Below the pieces are notes generated by a model, which saw only the letters and a program-made list of their open reading frames with translations, ran no database searches and had not been told where the DNA came from. A stretch of 64,000 bases of DNA from JACCZH01 sp963729445 (GTDB taxonomy: Bacteria > Chloroflexota > Chloroflexia > Thermomicrobiales > CFX8), in contig CAVSNU010000005.1 in assembly GCA_963729445.1 (NCBI GenBank), positions 1,178,001 through 1,242,000 on the forward strand. Direction: 5' to 3'. Of the stretch, positions 43,428-51,994 are shown one piece after another. Both the position numbers and the translations under genes were made by a program. Positions within the stretch are counted from its first letter, which is position 1, and every line of letters starts with the position of its first letter.

Positions 43428-44717
43428 CTAACAGGCGCAGAAGTAACGGCTCGGATTGAATAGGTTCTGGATCATGCGTGCCGCAGGCGCCGGGTCGTCG
43501 GGGTCGATGACTGCGTCGACGACATGCTCGGACGCCCCCGAAAGGATGTCGGCCCAGGCTTGCTCCGACAGGTAGGAAGCCGTCTCTTGCCCCCTGCCTT
43601 CCAGGCGCAGCGCGAGATAGTCGCTGGCGTATGTCCAGACGATTCCGTCGCGCGCTGGGCCGGCGACCTCGGGGATGCCAGTCGCGTCGGCATATGCCAG
43701 CCAGGGCAGGTCCACGCCGGCCGCGATCGGCAGGCCGATCCATTTCCAGACCCGGGTATTGACGTCCAGCAGCTTGTGCTCGCCGTCGCGAGCGTCGTAG
43801 ATGAACTCGACCTCGGAGACGCCGCGATAACCGAACGCTTTGAGCACCTGCACACCACGGGCGGCGATCTCCGGCACGTTCTCAGCTGACACGAGACAGC
43901 CGGTACCGAAATCCGGCGGGTACTGTTCGAGCTTGCGGCCGACGAACACCCCATGCGGCTCGCCGTCACTACCAATGTAGGAGCAGACCGAGTAGAAGTC
44001 GGTCAAGCCCTGACCGACGATCTCCTGGGCAACCATCGGGTGTCCCTCGGCTCGCGCCAGAACCGTGCGGAACTCCTGCGGCGACTCAACTCGCCAGGCC
44101 TTGTCTCCGAACTGATCATAAAATGAGCGCTGCTCGGTCGGTTTCAGGATGCAGGGGTAGTGCAGCGCTGCCTCGACCTGGGCGAGATCCTCATCCTCCA
44201 GGTACCAGGTCCGTGGAATCGGGATCTCCAGCTCGGTCGCAGTGCGGTAGAGCTGCGCCTTGTCGAGCACCGGCTCGACAATCTCAGGTCCGGAGAAGGG
44301 GATGAGGAAATACTTGTCCAACACGTCACGGTGGCGATTCACCGCCAGAACCCACTCGTCATTCGTCGGGTAGAGAACGGCAGGTTGCTCTAGCGCCTTA
44401 CCAAGCTCAAGCAGGAACGCAATGAATCCGTCCTCGTCGGTGAGCACATACGGGCAGAGCGCCGTCACGGTCGCGTACCTGGAGGCAAATCCATAACCCT
44501 TTGGATCGGGGTCGAGCGCGATCACCGGCACACCGCGCCGGCCCAGAGACCGGGTGACGGCCAGCCCGGTGATGTGGCTGTTGAACACGATTGCCGCCGG
44601 GCGACCTCGCGGATTGACGTCCGCGCGTACTGCGTCGATCAGGTCTGTGAGGGTGGAGAGTGGCGCAGCCGGCACGGCACCAGATTGGCCTTCTTCTGTA
44701 GCGTCAGGAACGGTCAT
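43428..44717 (-). CDS. ATP-grasp domain protein
   Basis: 429 residues. N-terminal Rossmann-like half (AAIVFNSHITGLAVTRSLGRRGVPVIALDPDPKG) then the ATP-grasp core: ALHYPCILKPTEQ (adenine/phosphate Lys), GRKLEQYPPDFGTG, and the metal-binding ending EVEFIYDARDGEHKLLDVNTRVWKW, where Glu and Asn chelate magnesium. Such enzymes ligate a carboxylate to an amine or thiol with ATP. Similar ones occur in surface-glycan and peptide biosynthesis; no partner lies beside it. Substrate unknown. Confidence 0.82.
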   Translation of the reverse strand: MTVPDATEEGQSGAVPAAPLSTLTDLIDAVRADVNPRGRPAAIVFNSHITGLAVTRSLGRRGVPVIALDPDPKGYGFASRYATVTALCPYVLTDEDGFIAFLLELGKALEQPAVLYPTNDEWVLAVNRHRDVLDKYFLIPFSGPEIVEPVLDKAQLYRTATELEIPIPRTWYLEDEDLAQVEAALHYPCILKPTEQRSFYDQFGDKAWRVESPQEFRTVLARAEGHPMVAQEIVGQGLTDFYSVCSYIGSDGEPHGVFVGRKLEQYPPDFGTGCLVSAENVPEIAARGVQVLKAFGYRGVSEVEFIYDARDGEHKLLDVNTRVWKWIGLPIAAGVDLPWLAYADATGIPEVAGPARDGIVWTYASDYLALRLEGRGQETASYLSEQAWADILSGASEHVVDAVIDPDDPAPAARMIQNLFNPSRYFCAC

Positions 44718-45357
44718 TGAGCAGGTCCATTCACGTTTATATCGCGCCCGGCTGTGACGGTACGTATCACCGGGTACTCGTTCGGTTTACAGGGAGGTGC
44801 TACGTCACGTCGTCCGGAAGACGGTCTCCCGCATTGCTGATCCGATCGTCAGTATGCGCAAGGAGCACGACAGGGTCGTACGGGCGTCATCCATTGCGCC
44901 CACTCCAACGTCCCGAGCGCACAGGCGAGGCGTAATACAGTGCGCCCGTACCCTTGCTCCGCTATACAAAGATCTGTTTTCAACCTTATGCCAGAGGTGG
45001 AGGCGATCCTGATCGCTGCGGAGCGGTCAGGAACCTGTACAGGCGCAGATGCGCGGCCAGAGCGCAAAGAGGAGGATGACCGACGGGCAGGATGGGACCT
45101 CGTGTGACGCGGACCTGGTGCGTGAGATGTCATCCCGGTGTAGCAAGCGTAACTCCATTGATGTGAACGTCGCTGTTGGTAGCGAGCCGTCCAGGTAGCA
45201 GTCGAGACTATACCGGTCATTTTGCCATCAGTCAACTCATGGCCAAGCCTGCACGCAGGTCACTTTCCTCCGTCCCCGGACAATGTGCACTGGTGTTCCG
45301 TCCGAATTACAATACGCTATCGTCCGCGTTAGAGGACCAGGCAACGAGGAGTAGCGC
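44718..45357. other. Intergenic region with one repeat, no gene
   Basis: 640 bp between the divergent ATP-grasp and MFS genes. A diverged GGGCG-type palindromic repeat lies at 44877-44951. Apart from that I see no credible ORF or RNA gene. A GAGGAG site before 45358 is the only translation signal. Confidence 0.4.
44877..44951. repeat. Palindromic repeat, diverged copy
   Basis: CGTACGGGCGTCATCCATTG at the left, AATACAGTGCGCCCGTACC at the right; the inverted arms are less perfect than at 41381. Confidence 0.6.
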
Positions 45358-46626
45358 ATGACACCCGGCGCACAGGCAGGCTCTGGGTTCAAGCATGGGA
45401 TGGTCCAGGCATTTGGGTCGTTAGGGCTGCGGGACTATCGCAGGCTCTGGTTCGGGATGCTTTTCTCATTGATGGCCTTGCAGATCGATCTCGTTGCCCG
45501 TTCCTGGCTGGCATTCGATCTCACCGGTTCGGCGTTTGCACTCGGTCTGGTAGCCGCCGCGCGAGGGCTCCCTCAACTGCTCCTGTCGCCGTTCGGTGGG
45601 GTGGCGGCGGATCGCTTCGACAAACGCCGGTTGCTGGTGACGTCCGAGCTGGTTGTCTTCTGCCTGGCGTTGACCAACGCGATTCTGGTACACGCCGGCG
45701 TGATTCAGGTCTGGCATCTGGCTCTTCTCGGGTTTTGCCAGGGTATCGCGAATCCGTTTTCGATGCCGGTGCGAACTGCGCTCGTTCCTCATCTCGTGGA
45801 GGATCGGCACGTGCCGAACGCCCTTGCGCTGGAATCCACGGCGCGCAACATCAATCGGGTGTTTGCCCCGGCCCTTGCGGGTATCTTGCTGGCCTGGCAC
45901 CCGACGCTCGCGTTCTATGCCGTGGCGGCCGCGTACGGGATTGGGGTGCTGACTCTGATGGGGCTGCCCGTCGGGCTACGAGGCGACGGAGAGCGCTCCG
46001 GACCGCTGGTGGAGATGATGATCGGCTTCCGTTATATCTGGGCACGGCCGTCGCTCATGGCCTTACTCCTGCTAGCGTATATCCCGATCCTGCTCGGTAT
46101 GCCGTTTCAGCAGCTGCTGCCGGTGTTTCAGTCTGAGGTCCTGCATATGAGCGAGCGAGCGCTTGGCTTCATGTACACGGCTGTCGGATTAGGGGCGATC
46201 GCCGGCTCGATGGCGGTGGCGTACTTTGCCACGACTCCACACAAGAACAAGCTGCAGATCGCCTCGGGCATCGCGTTCGGCATCACGCTGGCGGCATTCG
46301 CGCTGTCCACGAACTATGCAGTGTCTCTGGGCTTGCTGAGCATCGTTGGATTTATGAGTAGCGGCTATCTCACGTTTAACCGCATGCTGGTGGTGTTACA
46401 GACCGATCGGGCGCTCTACGGCCGTGTAATGAGTATCTACGGGATGACCTGGTCGTTGATGCCGCTAGCGCTGATACCGATCGGCGCGTTGGCCGATCAG
46501 TTCGGCGCGCAAATCACCGTTGCCGCCTCTGGTGCGCTGCTGTCTCTGGTCATCGCCGGCATCGCGCTGCGGTTCTCGCACTACTACCTGGCTGGGGCTA
46601 AGAAGGCTCCCGCTCAGGCGGACTGA
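45358..46626 (+). CDS. MFS transporter (EntS-like exporter)
   Basis: 422 residues with twelve helices. N-terminus GLRDYRRLWFGMLFSLMALQIDLVARSWLAFDLTGSAFALGLVAAARGLPQLLLSPFGGVAADRFDKRRLLV matches the MFS_3 (EntS/siderophore- or multidrug-export) group, with the DRFDKRRLL motif A. It would export a hydrophobic compound by proton antiport. GAGGAG precedes the ATG. No siderophore genes are present, so cargo unknown. Confidence 0.82.
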   Translation: MTPGAQAGSGFKHGMVQAFGSLGLRDYRRLWFGMLFSLMALQIDLVARSWLAFDLTGSAFALGLVAAARGLPQLLLSPFGGVAADRFDKRRLLVTSELVVFCLALTNAILVHAGVIQVWHLALLGFCQGIANPFSMPVRTALVPHLVEDRHVPNALALESTARNINRVFAPALAGILLAWHPTLAFYAVAAAYGIGVLTLMGLPVGLRGDGERSGPLVEMMIGFRYIWARPSLMALLLLAYIPILLGMPFQQLLPVFQSEVLHMSERALGFMYTAVGLGAIAGSMAVAYFATTPHKNKLQIASGIAFGITLAAFALSTNYAVSLGLLSIVGFMSSGYLTFNRMLVVLQTDRALYGRVMSIYGMTWSLMPLALIPIGALADQFGAQITVAASGALLSLVIAGIALRFSHYYLAGAKKAPAQAD

Positions 46627-46757
46627 CCCTCACCTCGAACCCCGCGCCGGCGGTACCTTCACGACTTGTTTACCTCTCAATTCCCGGGCCGGTTCATGGA
46701 AGTGTCCAACGTCATCCCCAATCCACAATGATCCCAATGATGCGGAGGGACGTGATG

Positions 46758-46915
46758 ATGAAATGTGACAACTTGATCCGCTATTTGCCTTGCGTAGGGG
46801 CGCAATTCATTGCGCCCTGTCTGCCTGCCCGTGGCGTTGAAGAGGGCGCAATGAATTGCGCCCCTACGGAGATCAGGGCCACTTCCCTCCCTCGGATCAA
46901 GTTGTCACATTTCAT
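46758..46915. repeat. MITE-like element with 23-bp terminal inverted repeats
   Basis: 158 bp bounded by exact 23-bp inverted repeats (46758-46780 and 46893-46915; AAATGTGACAACTTGATCCG core). Inside lies a GGGCG-type palindrome of about 77 bp (46792-46868; GCGTAGGGGCGCAATTCATT and its complement). It is the only copy seen with clear outer inverted repeats, which suggests a whole element. It stands about 200 bp before the integrase gene. The 490-bp gap between the MFS and integrase genes holds no other feature and should contain the left phage attachment site. Confidence 0.75.
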
Positions 46916-47117
46916 TAGAGGGAGCGTACGCAGATAAGGCGCCTGCCGATGAGCAGATGCATCGGGACACCATCCCGATCCCCAGGCGTTCGTCGCGTTG
47001 GTGCTAGCGGGTCCTAGTATTCATTCTGACCGATCCGGCAGGTTACTGTGACTATTCGCCTGTTGTTCTCAGATTGGCTAATAAATCGGGGAATCTCGCT
47101 CACCTAAACATCGAAAC

Positions 47118-48290
47118 TCAACCAGAGCGCAACGAATCGTCGTTCGCGCGCGGCTCGCTGGTGCGCTCGAACGTTTCGGCAGCCTCGACATCCATGTCCT
47201 CGTCCGGGTGGCTGTAGCGGCGCAAGGTGAAGGCGACGTCGTAGTGCCCGAGCCGTTGTTGGACGACGCGGGGTGGTACTTTGGCGCGCATCAGGTCGTT
47301 TGCGTTCGAGTGGCGCAGATCATGGGGCCGGATGACCGGCAAGCCAGCGGCTGCGCAGATCGCGGGGAACCGCTCGCGCACACGGGCGGTGCGCTGCATC
47401 GTGCCGCGCCGGGACGGGAACATCCAGTTGTCCTCGTTCCACCACGGCCCCACCTTCTCGCGGTAGGCGCGCTGTACGGCGCGGTGCGCGTTGAGGGCGG
47501 CGACCGTTTGCCCGGACAGGGTGATGGTCCGCCTGCTGTGCTTCGACTTCGGCGAGCCTACCAGCAGCCGGCCGTCCTCGTCACTGGATGCCGTCTCCCG
47601 CACCGAGAGCTTGTTGCCGAACAGGTCATCCCAGCGCAGGGCGACCATCTCTCCGATGCGCAGGCCAGTCGTCAGCATCGTGCGCCAGAACGCACCGTCT
47701 GGCCGGGTCTCACAGAAGGACAGGAACGTCTCGATTTGGCTACGGTTCCAGACGGTGTACGTGCGCTCTTCGACCTCGGGTAGTGCAACGTGCTCGCAGG
47801 GGTTTGCCGCGAGGATCTTCCAGCGCACGGCGTCGCTGAACATCATGGCGACGATCGTCTGGTGCAGGTGGACGGTGCTGATGCTGTAGTAGCGCGGCGG
47901 GTCGGGCTGGTAGGGCTCGGTGAGCAACGTGCCGCGCCAGGCCAAGATGCGCGAGGCGTCTATCTTGGCGATCGGGACAGCGCCGCTGTGCCGGATGAAG
48001 GATTGCAGCGCGTTACGATAGGTGCGGACGGCCGACGGCTTGATGTTCTGACCACGCTTGGCGGCCAACCACTGCCGGCTGAACTGTGCCACGGTCATCT
48101 TTGACGGCGTGACCAGCTTGCCGTCAAGCTCTTCCACCCGGAGACGGGCGAGCCGTTCGTTGGCGGCGCCCTCGGTGGGGTAGGTCTCCTGAATCGTGCG
48201 GTACTTGCCGGTGGTTGGGTCTTTCCCCAGCGGGTACTTGACGCGCCAGGACGGGCCGATCTGGTAGACGTTGCCTTTGAGCTTGGCCAT
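47118..48290 (-). CDS. Tyrosine recombinase (phage integrase)
   Basis: 390 residues. N-terminal arm-binding domain (WRVKYPLGKDPTTG), SAM-like core-binding domain (about 65-165) and the catalytic domain with Arg211 (LRIGEMVALRW), Lys at about 248-250, His323/Arg326 (RPHDLRHS), His349 (RLGHYD) and nucleophile Tyr359. All residues of the tyrosine-recombinase pentad are present, so it should be active. It would join phage and host attachment sites, probably in the region just left of it. It is last of a leftward group with ImmA and the unknown protein. Confidence 0.95.
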   Translation of the reverse strand: MAKLKGNVYQIGPSWRVKYPLGKDPTTGKYRTIQETYPTEGAANERLARLRVEELDGKLVTPSKMTVAQFSRQWLAAKRGQNIKPSAVRTYRNALQSFIRHSGAVPIAKIDASRILAWRGTLLTEPYQPDPPRYYSISTVHLHQTIVAMMFSDAVRWKILAANPCEHVALPEVEERTYTVWNRSQIETFLSFCETRPDGAFWRTMLTTGLRIGEMVALRWDDLFGNKLSVRETASSDEDGRLLVGSPKSKHSRRTITLSGQTVAALNAHRAVQRAYREKVGPWWNEDNWMFPSRRGTMQRTARVRERFPAICAAAGLPVIRPHDLRHSNANDLMRAKVPPRVVQQRLGHYDVAFTLRRYSHPDEDMDVEAAETFERTSEPRANDDSLRSG

Positions 48291-48299
48291 GATGCAGCC

Positions 48300-49049
48300 T
48301 TACTTCACTTTGCTTAGCTTCGCTTTACATCTCTGAATTCTTTTTTCCCAATCACCGTTCCAGCCCTGCGCCATCGCTTCACCGCAGAGGCGAATGGCTT
48401 CGGGATGGTCCTTCTCCTTCTCTCGAATAATGGCCAACTGTTCATAGCCAGTATGACGAGGGAGCTCCCCTGTCACCTCAGCCTTCGTCCCGAACTCCTT
48501 GAGTCGTTTCACCCTATCCTTCTCCTCGTCCCGCATAGCCTTCGCTACCCGACTGGACAGGGCTATCTGCTCCTCGCAAGCTCGGACAGCGATGTGAAGA
48601 GAGTCAGGGTTCTGGTGACGATCAGGGTAGTACGTTTTGATCATGCTGAGCCAGAAGAAGTGCTGCTGGATGACCGATGCAGATTGATAGTAACGAGCCG
48701 CTTGTTTCAGGATCTTCTTGGCAAGTTCTCGGTGGGCCGCATCCGGCCAGCCAGCCAGCCCGCCAAGGAACTGCAACGTGTTTGTCGCTTGTGGTAGATT
48801 CCCCTCGACGAGCCTTGGTCCGGAATGTACTGGCCCTCCAACGCTAACCATGAGTGGCTGATATTTGTCCACCAGATACTGCCGCTCATCGTCGGTGAGT
48901 TCCTTCAGCCACCAGTCCTCAAGGTCATGTGCTGCGATGTATCCCGCGACGCGGGGTTTGCGTCCAAAAAAGCGCACACTCTCACCTGCCTCATCTGGAA
49001 CGAACAGTTCCTCTGGATGCCCACATTGGACAGCGGATGCCAATATCAC
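48300..49049 (-). CDS. Unknown protein between ImmA and integrase
   Basis: About 249 residues from GTG 49049, whose GTGA overlaps the stop of the ImmA gene; upstream in-frame residues lie inside that gene. It reads VILASAVQCGHPEELF at the start, has a helical middle (HRELAKKILKQAARYYQSASVIQQHFFWLSMIKTYY) and a Lys/Glu-rich end (AMRDEEKDRVKRLKEFG, WNGDWEKRIQRCKAKL). No family is recognised and no catalytic motif seen. It ends 9 bp before the integrase start, so all three are one operon expressed from the prophage state. A prophage-encoded accessory gene such as an exclusion or defence factor is possible. Confidence 0.7.
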   Translation of the reverse strand: MILASAVQCGHPEELFVPDEAGESVRFFGRKPRVAGYIAAHDLEDWWLKELTDDERQYLVDKYQPLMVSVGGPVHSGPRLVEGNLPQATNTLQFLGGLAGWPDAAHRELAKKILKQAARYYQSASVIQQHFFWLSMIKTYYPDRHQNPDSLHIAVRACEEQIALSSRVAKAMRDEEKDRVKRLKEFGTKAEVTGELPRHTGYEQLAIIREKEKDHPEAIRLCGEAMAQGWNGDWEKRIQRCKAKLSKVK

Positions 49050-49558
49050 GCCACCTTCCAATTCGGAACGAACGTCACTCGCCGGGGGGCAACATCCTGG
49101 TGTGCGGTTATGCGCAACTCGACCAGGGCCATCGGCACATCGCAATAGGCCGCAATCTCGGCCATGGTGCTCATCTCATGGATAGCGGCGTCAGGAATCA
49201 ACAGCTTGCCGGCCGCGATCGACGCCCGGCGCTCGGTCTTTTCCGCCAGCCACGGCCATTGGTGGCACAGGTGAATCGAGCCGGGGTCGCCGTTCAACAG
49301 GTGGCCCATCTCGTGAGCGATGGCGTGCCGCTGCCAGGGCCTGCCGATCTCGCCGTTGATCGTCATGACTTTGACCGGGCCGTTGACGATCGCAAATCCA
49401 TAGAGCGTCGTCATGTCATCCCGGTAATAGAGATCCCAGCCTTCGTCGCGGGCAACATGGCGGATCGGGACAGGAAGGCAGAGCGCGAGGTTGGCATGTA
49501 ATTCCCTGCGTTCGATCAACTGCGCTATGGCCCGCTCAGCATCGTCGCTCAAGTCCAC
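49046..49558 (-). CDS. ImmA/IrrE-family metallopeptidase
   Basis: 170 residues. The HEMGH zinc motif (His82-Glu83-His86) in RHAIAHEMGHLLNG, with LAEKTERRASIAAGKLLIPD following (third ligand Glu region), places it with ImmA. In phages and ICEs, ImmA cuts the XRE repressor (ImmR) after DNA damage to start excision. The repressor gene lies 138 bp upstream on the same strand, which fits. It overlaps the next gene by 4 bp. Confidence 0.9.
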   Translation of the reverse strand: MDLSDDAERAIAQLIERRELHANLALCLPVPIRHVARDEGWDLYYRDDMTTLYGFAIVNGPVKVMTINGEIGRPWQRHAIAHEMGHLLNGDPGSIHLCHQWPWLAEKTERRASIAAGKLLIPDAAIHEMSTMAEIAAYCDVPMALVELRITAHQDVAPRRVTFVPNWKVA

Positions 49559-49696
49559 TATGAGCCCCCTGCTTCGCGAGTATTTTCTATGTGGTCAGTG
49601 ATGACAGCGTAGCATCTGCGCAAAAAACCGGATAGACGCTTATATGCCCTCTGGCACCACCTATTACGGTACTACGAGCAAATAGGACTTTTCGGC

Positions 49697-50062
49697 CTAT
49701 CCCCCTTCAATCTCCCGGCGGCGGCGCTGGGCCTCTTCCCATGTCAGGCGGATGATCTGTTTCTGGTAAGAGGTCAGCGACGTGTTGCGCTCCAGCATCG
49801 TATAGATGCGCTGGTCGTCGTCTGCATCAGATTCGGGCCGATCATCGTCAACGGGGTAGCCCGCTGCCGCCATCAATTCGCGGGGTTGGCAGTCCAACGC
49901 CTCCGCTAGCCCAGCCAATTCCTCAGGTGTAGGGAATTTGTCCCCTAGATCGCGCTCCAGTCGACTCAATCGACTCTGATCGATGTTCGCCTTGCCTGCG
50001 ACCTCTCGCTGCAAAAGCCCCTTGCGACCTCGCTGCTGTCTCAGGAACTCGCCAAGTGTCAC
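49697..50062 (-). CDS. XRE-family phage repressor
   Basis: 121 residues from GTG 50062, chosen because GGGAAG lies 6 bp upstream and HTH alignment starts here; a longer frame from 50182 runs through the operator region and is unlikely. Helix-turn-helix TLGEFLRQQRGRKGLLQREVAGKANIDQSRLSRLERD is followed by TPEELAGLAEALDCQPRELMAAAGY. The short C-terminus has no S24 autocleavage serine, agreeing with proteolysis by the adjacent ImmA. It should maintain lysogeny by binding the divergent control region at 50085-50184. Confidence 0.88.
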   Translation of the reverse strand: MTLGEFLRQQRGRKGLLQREVAGKANIDQSRLSRLERDLGDKFPTPEELAGLAEALDCQPRELMAAAGYPVDDDRPESDADDDQRIYTMLERNTSLTSYQKQIIRLTWEEAQRRRREIEGG

Positions 50063-50084
50063 TGTGCGCTTCCCTACTAGTGAT

Positions 50085-50184
50085 ATGTGCAAATGCATCT
50101 CTCCAATCATTCTGCACGGTTGAGGGTTGACAACCAAGCGGGAATCAAATATGATACGCATATGCGATAGTGAGACGCACATAC
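50085..50184. promoter_or_regulatory. Divergent operator region
   Basis: Operator-like near-palindromes: ATGTGCAAATGCAT at 50085-50098, the exact palindrome CGCATATGCG at 50157-50166 (set directly after the rightward -10 box), and ACGCACATAC at 50175-50184. All share a short GCATAT/GCACAT core, which suggests repeated binding sites for the XRE repressor in the phage switch. Confidence 0.6.
50127..50155 (+). promoter_or_regulatory. Rightward early promoter
   Basis: TTGACA (50127-50132), 17-bp spacer, TATGAT (50150-50155): almost consensus. It points toward the excisionase-like gene and should drive the long early operon, and the CGCATATGCG palindrome touching its -10 should silence it in the lysogen. 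Confidence 0.85.
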
Positions 50185-50200
50185 AGACAGGACACCATCA

Positions 50201-50401
50201 GTGACAGCCAAGACCCACGCGCTCGAAGAGCTACTAACCGTTCGGCAGGTGGCTGAACTTGTGGGCGTCAGCACGCAATACATCCACCGTCTCATCAAAG
50301 AGAGTCGCATCCCGGCGACACGTACCGCGCTGGGGTATCTCATTGCCCCTGAGGTCGCGGAGCAGTTGCAACAAGAACGCGAGGTCAAGAATGCAGCGTA
50401 A
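50201..50401 (+). CDS. Excisionase-like HTH protein
   Basis: 66 residues from GTG 50201. A winged-helix (MerR/excisionase type) motif LLTVRQVAELVGVSTQYIHRLIKESRIPATRTALGYLI covers most of it. The first gene under the early promoter, opposite the repressor, in the usual place for a phage excisionase or Cro-like regulator. Overlaps the next gene by 11 bp. Confidence 0.8.
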   Translation: MTAKTHALEELLTVRQVAELVGVSTQYIHRLIKESRIPATRTALGYLIAPEVAEQLQQEREVKNAA

Positions 50402-50792
50402 CACCACCCACAACCAGCATACGTACGCGGTTGAAAATGTCGATGCACAGATGTACATAGTGCCCGCCGACCTGCGCGCCAACCTGCACAACGGCTTTGA
50501 TGCACTGATCGAGAAGATCGATTCACTGGAAGCCCGCGTCTTGAAGCTGGAGCGTGAGCAGGCAACCGAGCATAAGATCATCGACTTCTACCAGCGCCGG
50601 CCATCGTGGACCGTCAAACAACTCGCGGCCGACCTCAGCATGAACGAGCAGACCGTTTACAACTTTCTGGCACTGCCCGACGGCCACCCACAAAAGCTCT
50701 ACTCGTTCCAGGCCAATCCGGGCGGTGCACATCACCTGTTGCCCGAGCACGTTGCTGACTGGCTGCGACGCAACCAGGATCGGGCCGCGTAA
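50391..50792 (+). CDS. Coiled-coil/HTH phage protein
   Basis: 133 residues from ATG 50391. A coiled-coil segment (LIEKIDSLEARVLKLEREQATEHKII, given in parts) is followed by a second half like a helix-turn-helix (WTVKQLAADLSMNEQTVYNF, then SFQANPGGAHHLLPEHVADWLRR). The layout suggests an oligomeric DNA-binding regulator. It shows no known family name to me. Confidence 0.6.
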   Translation: MQRNTTHNQHTYAVENVDAQMYIVPADLRANLHNGFDALIEKIDSLEARVLKLEREQATEHKIIDFYQRRPSWTVKQLAADLSMNEQTVYNFLALPDGHPQKLYSFQANPGGAHHLLPEHVADWLRRNQDRAA

Positions 50793-50794
50793 CC

Positions 50795-51160
50795 ATGACC
50801 ATCACTCTTTTCCGTACCCCCTCGCGACTCACCCCGGTCGACGGCAACGCCACCATCGTTGCCGTCACCACCGAGCGCGTGACCGCTGGTCATGCCCTCG
50901 GTGGTGATGCGACCCCCGACATCACCAATTCCTCCCTCTCTTCGGTGACGCTGACGATCCCATCACCGTCAGCGTCACTCATCAGCTGGCGACCGCGTAG
51001 CGCTTGGTCGTTCTCCCGGCATGGTCTCCGGCTGATGGGTGACGATGTCCGTCATCCGTTTAGGGGCGGTCCAACCCGTACACCGGGCCGCCCCGCCCAA
51101 TCCACTGTAGCGGCAACTGTGCCGCTGCGACTACTCACACCACGGAAGGGGGTGAACGAG
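50795..51160 (+). other. Region of uncertain coding status with a hairpin
   Basis: The frame is open from ATG 50795 right into the next gene, and the first 40 codons have GC-rich third positions. A translated protein would however become low in hydrophobic core and unlike any fold. A perfect 12-bp inverted repeat (GTGACGCTGACG at 50945-50956 with 50967-50978, loop 10) lies in the middle. I consider it either a short gene or an untranslated control segment. Confidence 0.35.
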
Positions 51161-51490
51161 ATGCCACGCAACCCGACGATGGCCGACCGGCTGGAAGAGC
51201 TGTTGATGGACGTTGAGGCAGGGCTGCGCGATCTGGCGAACGCGGACGGCGTGATCACCACAAGCGAAGCGGAGCTGATGACACTGGTCCGGCGGGCCAG
51301 CATCAAATCGCAGCGCTTGCGACGCGGGATCATCATGGCCAAAAACGTCATGGACAACGCCGAGGTGAACGACAACGTCATCCGCCAGGACCGCGAGATG
51401 AAGCGCGACATCGCCGCGCTCGAGATGGGGGCGCCACTGGTGCACCTGTCCGAGTACCGCGCCGAGCGCTACGCAGACACGCCAGCTTGA
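51161..51490 (+). CDS. Small helical phage protein
   Basis: 109 residues from ATG 51161 with GGAAGGGGG upstream. Predicted helices include TMADRLEELLMDVEAGLRDLA and EAELMTLVRRASIKSQRLRRG. Not recognised. An in-frame upstream start at 50795 would add 122 residues of unlikely sequence. Confidence 0.6.
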   Translation: MPRNPTMADRLEELLMDVEAGLRDLANADGVITTSEAELMTLVRRASIKSQRLRRGIIMAKNVMDNAEVNDNVIRQDREMKRDIAALEMGAPLVHLSEYRAERYADTPA

Positions 51491-51539
51491 ACCCTCTGAC
51501 CAGGGCCCAAGCGGCAGATGGCGTAATTGGAGATACCGA

Positions 51540-51776
51540 ATGATACCAACGAACCAACACCTGACACCACCCAACACCGTCCCCGAGGCCATTCATCGGC
51601 TGGAGACCCTGCTGGCGAACGCCAACGATGCCGCCGATCGGTTACTGGCGCAGTCCAAGGCGGCAAAGAACGCCGGAGATCGCAGGGACTACAAAGAAAT
51701 GTACCACCGTGCCACGGCCTACGCGGACGGCATCCGGATGGCGCTGACGACGCTGCGCGGGGAGGCCACGTCATGA
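51540..51776 (+). CDS. Small helical phage protein
   Basis: 78 residues: VPEAIHRLETLLANANDAADRLLAQS and DYKEMYHRATAYADGIRMALTTL form a helical hairpin-like pair. Overlaps the following zinc-ribbon gene by 4 bp (ATGA). Function unknown. Confidence 0.6.
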   Translation: MIPTNQHLTPPNTVPEAIHRLETLLANANDAADRLLAQSKAAKNAGDRRDYKEMYHRATAYADGIRMALTTLRGEATS

Positions 51777-51994
51777 GCCGCCGCAACGTCTGCCCGGCCT
51801 GCGGCGCCCACATGACAGGCTACTCGCGCAACGACAAGTACCGCATCCGGCGCATTTGGAACCAGTGCACCAACCCGAGCTGCGGCGAGGCGTCGTGGGA
51901 GGCCGCGGTGACACGGGATGACTACGAGCGTGGCATGGCGCGACTCCGGGCGCGACGCCGGGCACGGCTGACGGAAGAGAAGGTGGCGGCGTGA
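51773..51994 (+). CDS. Zinc-ribbon-like phage protein
   Basis: 73 residues with CPACG near the start and QCTNPSCGE after about 25 residues, giving a CxxC...CxxxxC zinc-binding set, and a basic C-terminal helix (RARRRARLTEEK). Likely binds nucleic acid. ATGA overlaps on both sides. Confidence 0.65.
   Translation: MSRRNVCPACGAHMTGYSRNDKYRIRRIWNQCTNPSCGEASWEAAVTRDDYERGMARLRARRRARLTEEKVAA

Noticed and set aside
46920..47117. tRNA gene as the prophage integration site
   Set aside because: No cloverleaf, anticodon arm or T-loop consensus found near the integrase on either strand.
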